From positions 28,451,205 to 28,515,204 of the forward strand of contig NC_135361.1 of the NCBI RefSeq assembly GCF_051622035.1: DNA of 64,000 bases. The letters are read 5' to 3'. This DNA is from Arctopsyche grandis (taxonomy: Eukaryota; Arthropoda; Insecta; Trichoptera; Hydropsychidae). Under the pieces are notes generated by a model that had not been told where the DNA came from, searched no databases, and was given only the letters and a program-made list of their open reading frames with translations. The translations under genes and the position numbers were made by a program. This document shows positions 1-9,883 of the stretch, piece by piece (the stretch's first letter is position 1; every line of letters starts with the position of its first letter).

Positions 1-234
1 CTATTTAAATATCCAATATGGCGATCGCTCGAATTGCATAATATGGTCGAATTTTTTACCCGATTCGGGGGTGCACTATCATATTGATTATGCGAACACC
101 ACTGTTGGGCTTGTCACCTCGCCGATACGCTTTCAGTGCGGATGCAAATGAGCTGAGGATGTGTGCTTTTGTGCCACTTGAAAAGCAAATCTTGTACCAA
201 AACTCACATGACGTAATTAATTTTGCCTCTTGTG

Positions 235-341
<107 letters not shown>

Positions 342-611
342 AAATATAAGAATATGTATATACATATGTAAATATAAGATTAAATTCGCGAAAGGACACG
401 CGGTAGAGATAGACAATAAGACTTGTTTGAACTGCGTATATTTTTTGATGCGCGAAAACAAACTGTCGTTTAGCCGTGGCGTTACGCAGCATACCAACTT
501 AAGCATTCACTTGATTCAAGCGTGCAAACTTAATCATTTTTTTTTTTACATATTTGTCATAGTGACATTACAGATACAATTGATACACGAATTAAAATAA
601 AGTTATATGTT

Positions 612-754
<143 letters not shown>

Positions 755-790
755 TAATGTAAGGTAATTTATAGGCGCGCGCACGTATTA

Positions 791-1615
791 AGATCCGTTC
801 ATACTTAACAGCACTGCACAGCTTCAGCACTGCACGACTCCGTTTCAAATATGTCATTTTATTACATTTCTATTCATATCTACCTACACGTCGCGGTCAC
901 GTCACGTTCACAGCACTTTGGCGGAGTGCAAGGCAAAATCAGCTTACTTATACATTACAGGCCATGACGATACGGCGCAATATTGCTTACGTCGTATTGT
1001 CGAGTACTTACAATATGAATGCATACACGTGCATTCGTAGCTACGCGTCAGAATACAAGTCAGCAAAAATGTTTCGGCGTTTATCGAACGAAAAATTACG
1101 TATAATCACGTTGTTGTTGGAAGAAGAAGCTCAAGAAGGCAATAAAAAAGCACGGAGGCGTTTTGATGTGCATCCCATGTTAAAAAATAGAAAAACCGTA
1201 GGAGAGTTTTGGACACTGTATAAGGAGCTTGTGGTTGATGGACAAATTTTTTTTAAATATTTCCGTAAAAAATTTAAATCTTTTTAAATATTTGCGCCAA
1301 AACCATGTGTCAAACCATATTTGAACAGCTGTCAACTGTCACTATCGATAATTGGTCCAAAACAGCAAAGCGGCAGGACTCATGGCACGTAATTCGCGTG
1401 TATATTTCCACGATGGCCAAAAAAACGGATACGATACGTTGACGGATGTTGCTGTAAGGTATGAACAGGAAATGTCGGGTACTGCTGTAAGCCTGCCGTG
1501 ACGTAAACGTGACGGTTGGTATGAATATACCCATACAAAATGTACCAAATAATACGTTTCGTACGGCCGGATACCTGTTGACGTCGTTACGTGCTGACTA
1601 GGAATGAACAGACCT
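791..1615 (+). mobile_element. Internally deleted PIF/Harbinger DNA transposon with TIRs and TTA target duplication
   Basis: The ends are imperfect terminal inverted repeats: 791-814 begins AGATCCGTTCATAC, and the reverse complement of 1591-1615 begins AGGTCTGTTCATTC, with about 20 of 24 positions matching and both ending CAGCAC. The element is flanked by TTA at 788-790 and TTA at 1616-1618, the 3-bp target duplication typical of PIF/Harbinger. Inside is only the N-terminal part of a transposase-like protein (1069-1287), so most of the nuclease gene is missing. At 825 bp it is a non-autonomous derivative. The family call rests on the duplication, the TIRs and the protein fragment together. 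Confidence 0.85.
1069..1287 (+). pseudogene. N-terminal fragment of a PIF/Harbinger (HARBI1-like) transposase
   Basis: The frame from the ATG at 1069 encodes about 72 residues. It starts with an acidic helix (LLLEEEAQEG) and continues with RRFDVHPMLKNRK, GEFWTLYKELV and FFKYFRK. This order (basic R-R-F-x-VHP, G-E-F-x-x-L-x-x-E-L, then F-x-YFR) is what I know from the N terminus of Harbinger nuclease proteins in animals. The frame runs into AT-rich sequence and stops straight after the YFR motif, so the DDE nuclease domain is absent. An open frame exists upstream to 964, but the family usually starts near this Met. It is a relic with no expected activity. Confidence 0.7.
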
Positions 1616-1628
1616 TTAATAGTAAAAA

Positions 1629-1960
1629 TATAAAGTGAAAAAAGAAAAAGTTATAGGCGTTTATACAATTGAAATCTGACATGGCGAAAAGTGAGAAAAG
1701 TCTAAACAAACGCTGGATAAACGTCAGGCATTTTTTCGTGGGAGAAGTTTTAAACGCGTCTATCGCGATATTTTTGCACTATCGTAATGGCGGAGGATCC
1801 ATTTACTTATGTATATTGATGACCAAAATGAGCAATATGGCAAAGTATGAAAACGATTGGATAAGAGGCAAATTTTTTTCTGAATTGTAATCGTAAGTGA
1901 AACGTATAAGAGGTATGTAATAAAAAAAGTCTAGTGCGCGCATTACACGCTTGTCTTCTT
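1629..1960 (+). mobile_element. Interspersed MITE-like repeat, family B (copy 1)
   Basis: Shares extended similarity with 14289-14570, 54195-54520, 36245-36540 (+) and 29318-29650, 40800-41060 (-). Landmarks are TTATAGGCGTTTATACAATT near 1651, a CATCGTAATGGCGGA-like core, then a segment of about 50 bp around 1820-1865 that is almost unchanged between copies. It ends with a terminal motif read in reverse as ACATACCTC. The short frame at 1669-1890 has no recognisable product and is not conserved as protein. Confidence 0.65.
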
Positions 1961-2741
1961 GAAATAAAAATAATTACAGTTTTTTTTTATTTTTAGGTAA
2001 AAATATTATATTGAAAATTTAAAGAAATATTATTAATATATATTAAGACTTTATTTTGGAAATAAGATTCATATAAATTATTTCAATTTAAAAATAATGG
2101 AATATAAATGGATGGTAAAAATATATGATAATAATGTTTAAGATAAAATTTATGGGATTAATTAATCTCAATAAAATTTTTATTTTAATTAATTTAAATT
2201 CTAATTAAATTTATTTTATAAAAACATTTAAATCTGTTATTTTGATAAAATTTTGAAGCAGTCAGCCTATGTATGTACATATATTAAACTAGTGGCCTTT
2301 GTGCACATACTTGTGCACTCCATTTGATCGGCCGACATTAACAAAAGAATAAATTAAAAAAAATACGATTTTTTTCAAAAAAAAGACCATACTATGCCGC
2401 GTCTCTTTCCACGATATATGTGCGATTCCAAGGGGAGAAAGAGAGTCGTAGCAAGTTGTCTACATTCATACACACTCGACACGCTCGCAATAGACAATTA
2501 TTTTATTATATGATATATAAATTCAGTTCGTTGAATTAAAAAAAAAAGATCTGAACCGACGAGAGTATAACAAAGCCATAAAAAAATGTATAATATATGA
2601 TATCATTTTTTTTCGAAATAAACTAAAACTAATGATGGATGCTATGGGTTGCATAAGTACAGTTTGTGACATTGATGCGTTTATAATTATTACGAGTCAA
2701 ATTTGTTCATAAAACGGTATTACATATATTAGATTATCTAA
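1961..2741. other. AT-rich intergenic DNA
   Basis: No open frame, RNA gene or repeat structure recognised, apart from a segment at about 1927-1985 that recurs inverted at 6005-6066 (shared block GCGCGCATTACACGCTT). Confidence 0.6.
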
Positions 2742-2899
2742 TCTATAATTTGGAAAGAGACTTTGTATGTATCCTTGGTCGTCGTCGTCGTCGTCCGTAG
2801 ATCGGTGACGTCATCGAACACGTGATTCGATTTTATTTTTTTTTTCGATCCATGGGCGCCGATTTGTTTTTTTCGATTCAATGGATTCACCCCCGCGGG

Positions 2900-3510
2900 G
2901 GCGCAAGGCGAGTAGCTTCATGGGGTCCCGCCAGGGGCGCCACAAGGGGCGCAGCCCCGTGGGGCCCAGCCTCATGGGGCGCAGCCCCATGGGGCTCAAA
3001 AGGGGGCGCCACGAGGGGCGCAGCCCCGTGGGGCCCCGGGGGGGCCCAGCCTCATGGGGCGCAGCCCCATGGGGCTCAAAAGGGGGCGCCACAAGGGGCG
3101 CAGCCCCGTGGGGCCCCGAAGGGGGTCCGGGGGGCCCAGCCTCATGGGGCGCAGCCCCATGGGGCTCAAAAGGGGGCGCCACAAGGGACGCAGCCCCGTG
3201 GGGCCCCGAAGGGGGCCCGGGGGGCCCAGCCTCATGGGGCGCAGCCCCATGGGGCTCAAAAGGGGGCGCCACAAGGGGCGCAGCCCCGTGGGGCCCCGGG
3301 GGGGCCCAGCCTCATGGGGCGCAGCCCCATGGGGCTCAAAAGGGGGCGCCACAAGGGGCGCAGCCCCGTGGGGCCCCGAATGGGGGCCCGGGGGGCCCAG
3401 CCTCATGGGGCGCAGCCCCATGGGGCTCAAAAGGGGGCGCCACAAGGGGCGCAGCCCCGTGGGGCCCCGAAGGGGGCCCGGGGGGCCCAGCCTCATGGGG
3501 CGCAAGCCCT
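2900..3510. repeat. GC-rich minisatellite, 80-91-bp units with GCA-triloop palindromes
   Basis: The block beginning CCTCATGGGGCGCAGCCCC starts at about 2970, 3050, 3140, 3230, 3310, 3401 and 3491, giving units of 80, 90 or 91 bp. Each unit carries two copies of GGGGC-GCA-GCCCC, about 13 in all, plus the palindrome GCCCCATGGGGC. All frames are open only because the composition lacks stop codons. Confidence 0.95.
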
Positions 3511-4058
3511 AATAGGCATTAACTAAGGGGGGCGAAGCCCTAGACGGCAATTAATCATGGGGGCGCGGAGGGGCGAAGCCCTAAAAGGCAACTGATCATG
3601 GGGGCGAAGCCTTAGACGGCATTTAATCATGGGGGCGCGGAGGGGCGAAGCCCTAAAAGGCATTAACTAAGGGGGGCGAAGCCCTAAACGGCAATTAATC
3701 TTGGGGGCGCGGGGGGCGAAGCCCTAAAAGGCATTAACTAGGGGGGGCGAAGCCCTAGACGGCATTTAATCATGGGGGTGCGGAGGGGCGAAGCCCTAAA
3801 AGGCATTAACTAAGGGGGGCGAAGCCCTAAACGGCAATTAATCTTGGGAGCGCGGGGGGTGAAGCCCTAAAAGGCATTAACTAAGGGGGGCGAAGCCCTA
3901 GACGGCTTTGAATCATGGGGGCGCGGAGGGGCGAAGCCCTAAAAGGCAACTGATCATGGGGGCGAAGCCCTAAACGGCAATTGCTCATGGGGCGTGGAGG
4001 GGCGAAGCCCTAGAAGGCAAAGGCTCAGGGGGGTGCCGAGGGCGAAGCCCTAGAAGGC
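3511..4058. repeat. Second minisatellite: about 15 GGGCGAAGCCC hairpins
   Basis: Copies of GGGGCGAAGCCCTA recur every 30-45 bp, separated by GGCATTAACTAAG or GGCAATTAATCATGG spacers. I count about 15, with variants GCGAAGCCTT near 3605 and GTGAAGCCC near 3860. Each can fold as GGGC-GAA-GCCC. The same GCGAAGC heptamer sits in the Helitron terminal hairpin at 4230-4236. Confidence 0.93.
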
Positions 4059-4252
4059 AAAAAAAAAATTTGATTTTTTTTTTTGATTTTTTTTTATTTT
4101 TTTTTTTATTTATTTTTTATTTTTTTTTTAATTTTTTTTTTTTAATTTTTTTTTTAAATTTTAAAATTTTTTTTTTTTTTAATTAAATTAGCTTAGTCAT
4201 GTTTAAGCGGTTTATATTATAAACACTGAGCGAAGCCGGGTAATACAGCTAG

Positions 4253-5550
4253 TCAGATATAATAATAACATCCATTAAAGCTAATAAGGTTTATTACCAC
4301 CCCCCACGGACAATACCTGGAAATCTACGAAAGGAAAACCTTTGATATACATATGTACCTATATATACATATGTACATATACATACCTTTCTGTTAAATT
4401 TTCAATTATATAAATCACCAGCTTCGGAAAAACATCATCAACTACAAAACAAAAAAAATATACAACCACACATCGTACGTACTTCGTGTGGCCGATTGTG
4501 GGATCGCATTGTGAAGAGTTTTCTTTGTTTTAATATTTCAGTCAAAGCTTTTGCAGAAAGAAAACTGCAGTGCTTACCCCGCCCGACAACTTCCCCCTTC
4601 ACTTGGCTTACCTCACGTACAACCCCAACCCCCCACAACCACCTTTTTCTTGCGTGTACCGTTGCGGTGCAAGAAAAAGCAAATGAATGGCTTTTGTGTC
4701 ATCCCTGGGGGGCTTTGTCGAAACGTGCACACGTTGAAAATTATTACACGTGTATAAAATAATAACGACTTAACAATTTGCATGGCTAGATTCTTCGAAA
4801 TATGTTTCCCGTAGATGGTCGTTAAATCGTTCGAAATACCGATGCTGCAACTTGAGCTATTCTGTATTCCGGTAGAAATCACAGTAATTGGATTTCCAAG
4901 TTCTTGTAGCCTCCCTTGCACCCCTTTACATTCCATCGGGGACCATTTGAGGACTTCATTTGTCCACCTTTCATTCATTCCTTCTTCTAGTTACGTGACT
5001 TGCCCAATATCTTTACTCCTTTCAATGGTGTTTTTGTCATAATTCATACCCATGTATTACTTTTCCTGTCTCTTTTCATTATGTAGAGTATACATACATA
5101 GAGCGCTAGTATAATTTTTGAGTACACTGGAATTTAAATCATTCTGGCATTCAATGCTCAAGTTAATATCTATCTATATATGTGGTAATACAGCAAAATA
5201 ATTGGTTCAAATCTTTTTCCCTCAGATAAAAGGCTATATGTACATACATATCAATGGCATGCCAACATTGGACTATAAGCACTAGACTAGTCCCCCAAAA
5301 TCTTATTCCTTAAATTTATATCCACAATTCAATTACAATAAATTCAAATATTTGTCCACATATTGTTCACTCAGATGAGCGAAGTTCAGAAACTGGAATC
5401 GGACTTACTTGATGTAGTGGTAGTGGTAGTGGATTGACATGGAATGGCCCGAGGCGTCATTCACTTGCATGGACTTGCCGTCTCAATTCTGTTCCCTTTG
5501 CTGTATAGGCGTTCCATCGAAGACAAAACTTTTATTTTATTTTTATTTTT
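4253..5550. other. Intergenic DNA with a possible decayed LINE fragment
   Basis: Mostly featureless. On the - strand at about 4870-4980 a frame reads NERWTNEVLKWSPMECKGVQGRLQE. This resembles the W-T-x-x-(V/I)-L-x-W-x-P...K-x-x-x-GRP tail seen after the reverse transcriptase of RTE-like LINEs. The match is short and decayed. Nothing else recognised. Confidence 0.35.
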
Positions 5551-5554
5551 TTAG

Positions 5555-6010
5555 CTCAGTCATTAAGCTTCTGCCGAGAGGCGCCGGGTTCGATCCAATG
5601 AGCCGAACTCGATTGAAAAGAATTTTTCAATCGAGGTTCAATTTTTTGTTCAATCGAATTGTTCTGTTCAATTCAGTATATCTGTAGTGCTGCTGGTCAG
5701 ACCAGGATATTTGTCACTCCAGGTCGATCGTTTCCTATCAGACTTTGCCAATTTCTCTGATTTCATTGTTGAAACGGTTCCCGATTAAATTGGCTAAAAA
5801 CCTTGCTACCTACTATGTTACCACTATTTGAGTATAATTAATGTACAATAAAATTTATGTACAATTCATAGATGTCTCGTTAATTTGCGAGTTTTTCAGT
5901 GTCTCGTAATTCAGCGACTTGTATAATAAAAATGCTGTATTGTTTGTAATTGACCAGGAAGGCGCATTGTGGTTTACCTGTAAGGCCTTCCTGGTATAAA
6001 ATGTAATAAA
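5555..6010 (+). mobile_element. tRNA-derived SINE (family A), near full length
   Basis: The head has an A-box-like TAGCTCAGTCATTAAGC and a good B box GGGTTCGATCC at 5586-5596. A body shared by all copies follows (GACTCCAGGTCGATCGTTTC, CTATCAG, TTTGCCAATTT, CATTGTTGAAACGGTTCC). The tail is a hairpin at 5953-5995 with 11-bp arms ACCAGGAAGGC/GCCTTCCTGGT, then an AT-rich end. At roughly 430-450 bp it is long for a SINE. The tail hairpin is shared with LINE 3' ends in this window. No protein is expected. Confidence 0.88.
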
Positions 6011-6066
6011 ATAATTTAATTATTTTTATTTCAAAAAGGCAAGCGTGTAATGCGCGCACTAGACTT
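6005..6066 (-). repeat. Short repeat shared with 1927-1985
   Basis: AAGCGTGTAATGCGCGCACT here is the reverse complement of sequence at about 1930-1955, and similarity covers roughly 60 bp. It may be the outer end of repeat family B. Confidence 0.6.
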
Positions 6067-6142
6067 TTTACTATTAATACGTGCGCGTGCGCCTTGGAAT
6101 AACTTGAGATTTGCAAAATGGATTGGAGAGCAAATGCCAACT

Positions 6143-6302
6143 TACAGGAACCGTTTCAACGAAAATCAGAAAAATTGGCAAATTCGGAAAGGAAGCGATC
6201 AACCTGGAGTCACAACCAAGGTCTAGCTAGCAGCGGGACTCTAGTGGGACTCGAACCCGTGACCAATCTGCTCGAAACATTATATGCTAACTACTAGTCC
6301 AC
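6143..6302 (-). mobile_element. SINE family A, 3'-truncated, split by a LINE
   Basis: On the - strand the body (GAAACGGTTCCTG, GACTCCAGGTTGATCGCTTC) follows a tRNA-like head with B box GGGTTCGAGTCCC. The extreme 5' end (CCAGCAGCGTGG) lies at about 7283-7291 beyond the LINE at 6303-7272, which duplicated ACTAGTCCAC when it inserted. Confidence 0.8.
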
Positions 6303-7272
6303 CGAAAAACTATTAGTAACCGAAAAAGTAGGAATTCGTCGGGGGTACGGCAGGAATGTGTATTGTCGCTCATGCTCTTCAATCTGTATTCGGAAATGGT
6401 GTTCAACCAGGCAGTCAATAATCAAATAGGAGTAAGAATAGCCGGCGAAATTATAAATAATATCCGTTTCGCTGATGATACGACAATATTGACTGAGTGC
6501 CGAAGACCTGCAATCGTTATTGATCGCAATTGAATCATGTCAAAATTGGGGTCTGTCTATTAATATCAAAAAGACAAAATCAATGGTCATATGTGAAGAA
6601 AAGACGGATCCATTAAACCTGAGTGTGCGCGGACAAATGATTGAACAGGTCGAACAATACAAATACCTAGGAGCAATGATCAATACAGAAGTCAGTTCCG
6701 AAATGAAGATAAGAAGAAGGATCAAAATAGCAAGATATGCCTTCGGCAGCATGAAAAATATTTTACGTTGTCGAAGGTTGTCTATGAAATTGCGCTTAAG
6801 AATCCTGCACTCCTATGTTTGGTCGGTGTTGCTGTACGGATGCAAAACGTGGACGCTGTTAGTGGCATCTATGAACAGGATAGAGTCCTTTGAAATGTGG
6901 TGTTACCGGAAGATGCTAAAGATCTCGTGGAAGGAGCATGTAAGAAACGAAACAGTCCTCCAGCTTCTTCATAAAAAGAGAGAGCTTCTTGACACGGTGA
7001 AGCGCCGTAAGATGGAATACTTTGGCCACATTATTCGCGGCCCGAAATATCGCCTTCTACAAACAATCATAGAAGGGAAAATAGAAGGCAAACGGTGGCT
7101 TGGGAGAAAGAAGCTCTCTTGGCTCCGGAACATCAGGTCATGGATGGGACTCGGTCTCGAAAAGTTATTTCGGCTTGCTCATAATAGGGAAGAATTCGCA
7201 CGGGCCATAAACGATGTCTGCCCATGGTAGTCATCTACGTCCGAATACGGACTCGGCATTAGAAGAAGAAGA
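6303..7272 (+). mobile_element. 5'-truncated non-LTR retrotransposon inserted in a SINE
   Basis: The insert is flanked by ACTAGTCCAC at 6293-6302 and 7273-7282, a 10-bp target-site duplication. It holds the C-terminal half of a reverse transcriptase and ends with a GAA-rich tail (7258-7272) just after the stop codon and a short 3' UTR. The flanking DNA is the tRNA head of a minus-strand SINE. Confidence 0.85.
6345..7230 (+). pseudogene. Reverse transcriptase C-terminal fragment (endonuclease/RT-type LINE)
   Basis: The first part (about 6345-6535) reads RQECVLSLMLFNLYSEMV...IRFADDTTIL, which is RT motif B and the F-A-D-D active-site motif. A frameshift near 6500 moves to the main frame, 6520-7230, with GLSINIKKTKSM and QYKYLGAMI. 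Then come the thumb and C-terminal region (SVLLYGCKTWTL, FEMWCYRKMLKISW, EYFGHIIRG, GKIEGKRWLGRKKLSWL) and a natural stop. The 5' truncation removes the endonuclease and the RT fingers. I read it as the endonuclease/RT type common in arthropods and do not assign the clade. Non-functional. Confidence 0.8.
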
Positions 7273-7291
7273 ACTAGTCCACGCTGCTGGC

Positions 7292-8050
7292 AAATGCTCA
7301 CTTTCAGTGATTGCTTTTCATTGAAAATTAGTAGTGAATCATAGCTGTAATATAACAAGGGTATTGTAGTATTTATATAAAGTGTACAAAACATTAAGTG
7401 ACACACAGAGCACGTTGTACGTACGAGCAGTATCGTAAAAGCACATCTAGATGGAGAAGAGCTGGGCTTAATCGCTACCCAGTTCCGGATATCAATTGCT
7501 AATTTTACGAGAACCGTCTGGACAATTTCTTGTGCTTCTTGTGTTAATTCTTGGCAACTTGAAATGAGGGGGTGTGTCGGTTTTGTTTGCGCCATTAGAA
7601 CGTACGTACGTAAAGTAAGTAGTCTTGCACGGGCGCTTCCGCAATGCACGTCAAATGCACGCGGGGCTTATTAAGTTGCACGTGCACTCGACGTGCATTA
7701 TCCCCGTGCGATACTGCACCGCATCGTACACTAGCTTTCGAGTGCACTCGATTACTAAAAAATGCGCTTTTAAATAAAACTCTAGCGTGGAATGATCCAA
7801 GTTAAGAGTGGATCGGAGGAAGAGATGTGTGTAATGAATGAGGGACACTCAAAAAGCTGTCGGGAATTGTAAATTAATCGAGGCTGTGGAGTCGGAGTCG
7901 TTAAAAAAAATCAAGCGACTCTGATTTCGCAATTATAGTGAGACTTACGAAAACCGAGCGTGCTGTCGTGCAATGTGTTGTAACATTGAAATGATGTAAA
8001 ATAATTTCTTTATTTTTTTTAATTATTTATAATTTAACTATAAAATATTA
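7292..8050. other. Intergenic DNA without recognised genes
   Basis: Moderately GC-rich between 7380 and 7760, with many short CACGTGCA/TGCACTCGA palindromes. The minus-strand frame at 7179-7649 has no family resemblance I can name. A GAGGCTGTGGAGTCGGAGTC motif at about 7880 looks transposon-like but is isolated. Confidence 0.4.
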
Positions 8051-8262
8051 CTAGTTGTTTAACCCAGCTTCACTCAGTATTTGTAATATAAACAGCGTAA
8101 ATATGGCGAATCTAATAGTAAATATTCATTTTTTTTTTATTAAATTTATTTGAACCGAAAAAAAAAATCGACTCATCGTCATAGAAATTTTGACTTTTAG
8201 TTTACGAAGTTCCCAACCAATGATACTTAAAAAAAGTATCTTTCGAAATTATATATAATATT
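8051..8262 (-). mobile_element. Short Helitron copy of the 2742-4252 family
   Basis: Read on the - strand it ends ...AGCTGGGTTAAACAACTAG with host T beyond, preceded by the conserved TTTATATTACAAATACTGAG-like block. Its other end carries ATAATTTCGAAAGATAC, matching the start of the larger element. It lacks the GC-rich array. Confidence 0.75.
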
Positions 8263-8644
8263 ATTACAATACAATTCAATGTAAGGTTTTTAATAATATT
8301 ACTGTAAGTTTTGATGTCCATAACATGACGTTGACAATTAGTTTTATCGTCTAAAAAATATAAATTTACATTAATATAAAATATATGTATACGGATTTCA
8401 TAAATAAATTAATAATATCAATAGCTTACATACATAGTTTACGTTAAAATTTTATTAATATTAAAAGCTATAATCACGAACAATGCTGTATTTTTTTTAC
8501 CAAAATGCAATGCGAAACTGAAACGAAATGTAATTGGCCATCGCAGGTCGAGTGGGGGGTGAATGCGATAGCTTGTACATTTTACGAATGTCTAATTTTA
8601 TATCAGTTCTACTGTAATAATGTATATTGAATCATCTATAAACT

Positions 8645-8790
8645 ACGATTTTCATTGAAACGGCTACTGCAAAATTGGCATTCTCTCTCCTATATTTTTC
8701 GTAAATCTTGAGTTATTCAGCGTCTTAAGATTCACTGGTTTTGTATAAAAAATATCCATAGATGTCACTGTGAATATGATAAAAATAAAA
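8645..8790 (+). mobile_element. SINE 3'-half fragment
   Basis: Contains TTCATTGAAACGG, TTGAGTTATTCAGCGTCTT and CCATAGATGTCACTGTG. It matches the 3' halves of the SINE copies at 26165 and 39858, and the head is missing. Confidence 0.7.
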
Positions 8791-8804
8791 AATAAATCAT
8801 CAAA

Positions 8805-9370
8805 TTTAATAAACCGGAAGTGGAACCAGGAACCGGTTAGCTCTAGCTTACTCTAAAGAATTGAGGTTTTTATATAAAATTTGGTGAACATCCGTTGACC
8901 GGAAATGGCAGTTTACTCTTGTTCGATTTTTCTTCCACTATTTTTTTGACCCTTTAAATATGTGTACTCTTTACGAGAAAATTTAACTAAAATCCTCGTA
9001 TCAATGTGATGAATAATAAAAAAAATCATTAAATTAAATTACTGGAAGTGGCATTTTGTCCTCTTAGAAAATTCAAAAATGTTGTGACCACTAAAATAGT
9101 GTACACTACTCCACACTCCTGAACGTATCAAGCTGAAAATTTATATATTTATTTTCTTTATGTACTAACTTAGAGCTGATAAGGTTTTGGTCAGAATTCG
9201 TAAACCAGAAGTAGTATTGTTTTTAAAACAATATTTCATTATTTTATTTTGACCTTTTAAATTATTTTTATTTTCTTGATATTTAATGTGTATAATACTG
9301 ATTGTAATTTAAAGTAATATAAAAAATTTGAACAAATTCCAACAACCGGAAGTAGAACTTTTGCGCTTAA
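8805..9370. repeat. Degenerate repeat of about 150 bp marked by CCGGAAGTGG
   Basis: AACCGGAAGTGG-like motifs occur at about 8813, 8895, 9041, 9206 and 9346. TTTTGACCYTTTAAAT-like motifs lie between some of them (8946, 9249), with a weaker one near 9075. The units are strongly diverged. No coding potential. Confidence 0.5.
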
Positions 9371-9374
9371 TTTA

Positions 9375-9780
9375 TATCGAAAATGCTGTCATAGCTATTA
9401 TTATTTCATAATAATAGCTAGCTGTACGGTTAAATATCGAATTTTCTTTTGTGACATTATATTCCTCAGATACATACATATGTATACTCAGAGTCATGGG
9501 TTGGTAACATCCGAATTTTTTTAGATACTGCTTCTTCTAGTTATCATTTTTATTTTATTTCGATTCTTGTTTTTGTCTTATTTTGTATTATATATATTTT
9601 AAAAGTTTTTTGTAATTATAATTGACAAATCATTCGGGTAATACACCTAGATATCCCAAGGAAAATGCTCTCATAGCCGATATGTTTCACTATTGAATAT
9701 TGTTTGTTATACTTCTTATTTTCCTCAAATATATAGATACAGTCGTGGATTAGTCACATCTAAATTTTTTTCTTATTTTC
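9375..9780. repeat. Diverged direct duplication
   Basis: AAAATGCTGTCATAGC...TTCCTCAGATACAT...CATGGGTTGGTAACATCCGA at 9375-9525 recurs as AAAATGCTCTCATAGC...TTCCTCAAATATAT...GTGGATTAGTCACATCTAA at 9662-9770. Confidence 0.5.
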
Positions 9781-9883
9781 CTTAAATTTACATATTTGCC
9801 TGTTGCCTTGAACATTTTATAAATCCAAATTGTTTGAAGATAAATAAATACAAACATTTCATATTACATATAAAATATTTTGA

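Larger units (their letters stand above)
2742..4252 (+). mobile_element. Non-autonomous Helitron carrying a GC-rich hairpin array
   Basis: The 5' end starts TCTATAATTTGGAAAGAGAC at 2742 after host A (2741). The 3' end is CTAG at 4249-4252 followed by host T (4253): the TC...CTRR termini and A|T target of Helitrons. A short hairpin with a GAA loop (GCGAAGC, 4230-4236) lies 12 nt before CTAG, as expected of a Helitron 3' end. The last 80 bp and first 25 bp recur in array-less copies at 8051, 18600, 18749 and 21408 (all -). The middle holds two GC-rich tandem arrays (2900-4058) and a poly-A/T stretch (4057-4180). No Rep/helicase is encoded. The open frames over the array are artefacts of a stop-poor repeat. 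Confidence 0.85.

Noticed and set aside
2811..3526. Long open frames (up to 234 residues) on both strands in the GC-rich array
   Set aside because: All follow an 80-91-bp DNA repeat lacking stop codons. They are open in several frames at once and lie inside a Helitron.
5555..5600. A functional tRNA gene from the A and B boxes
   Set aside because: Only SINE heads: no cloverleaf closes, and the sequence continues into the SINE body. The same holds for the other SINE heads.
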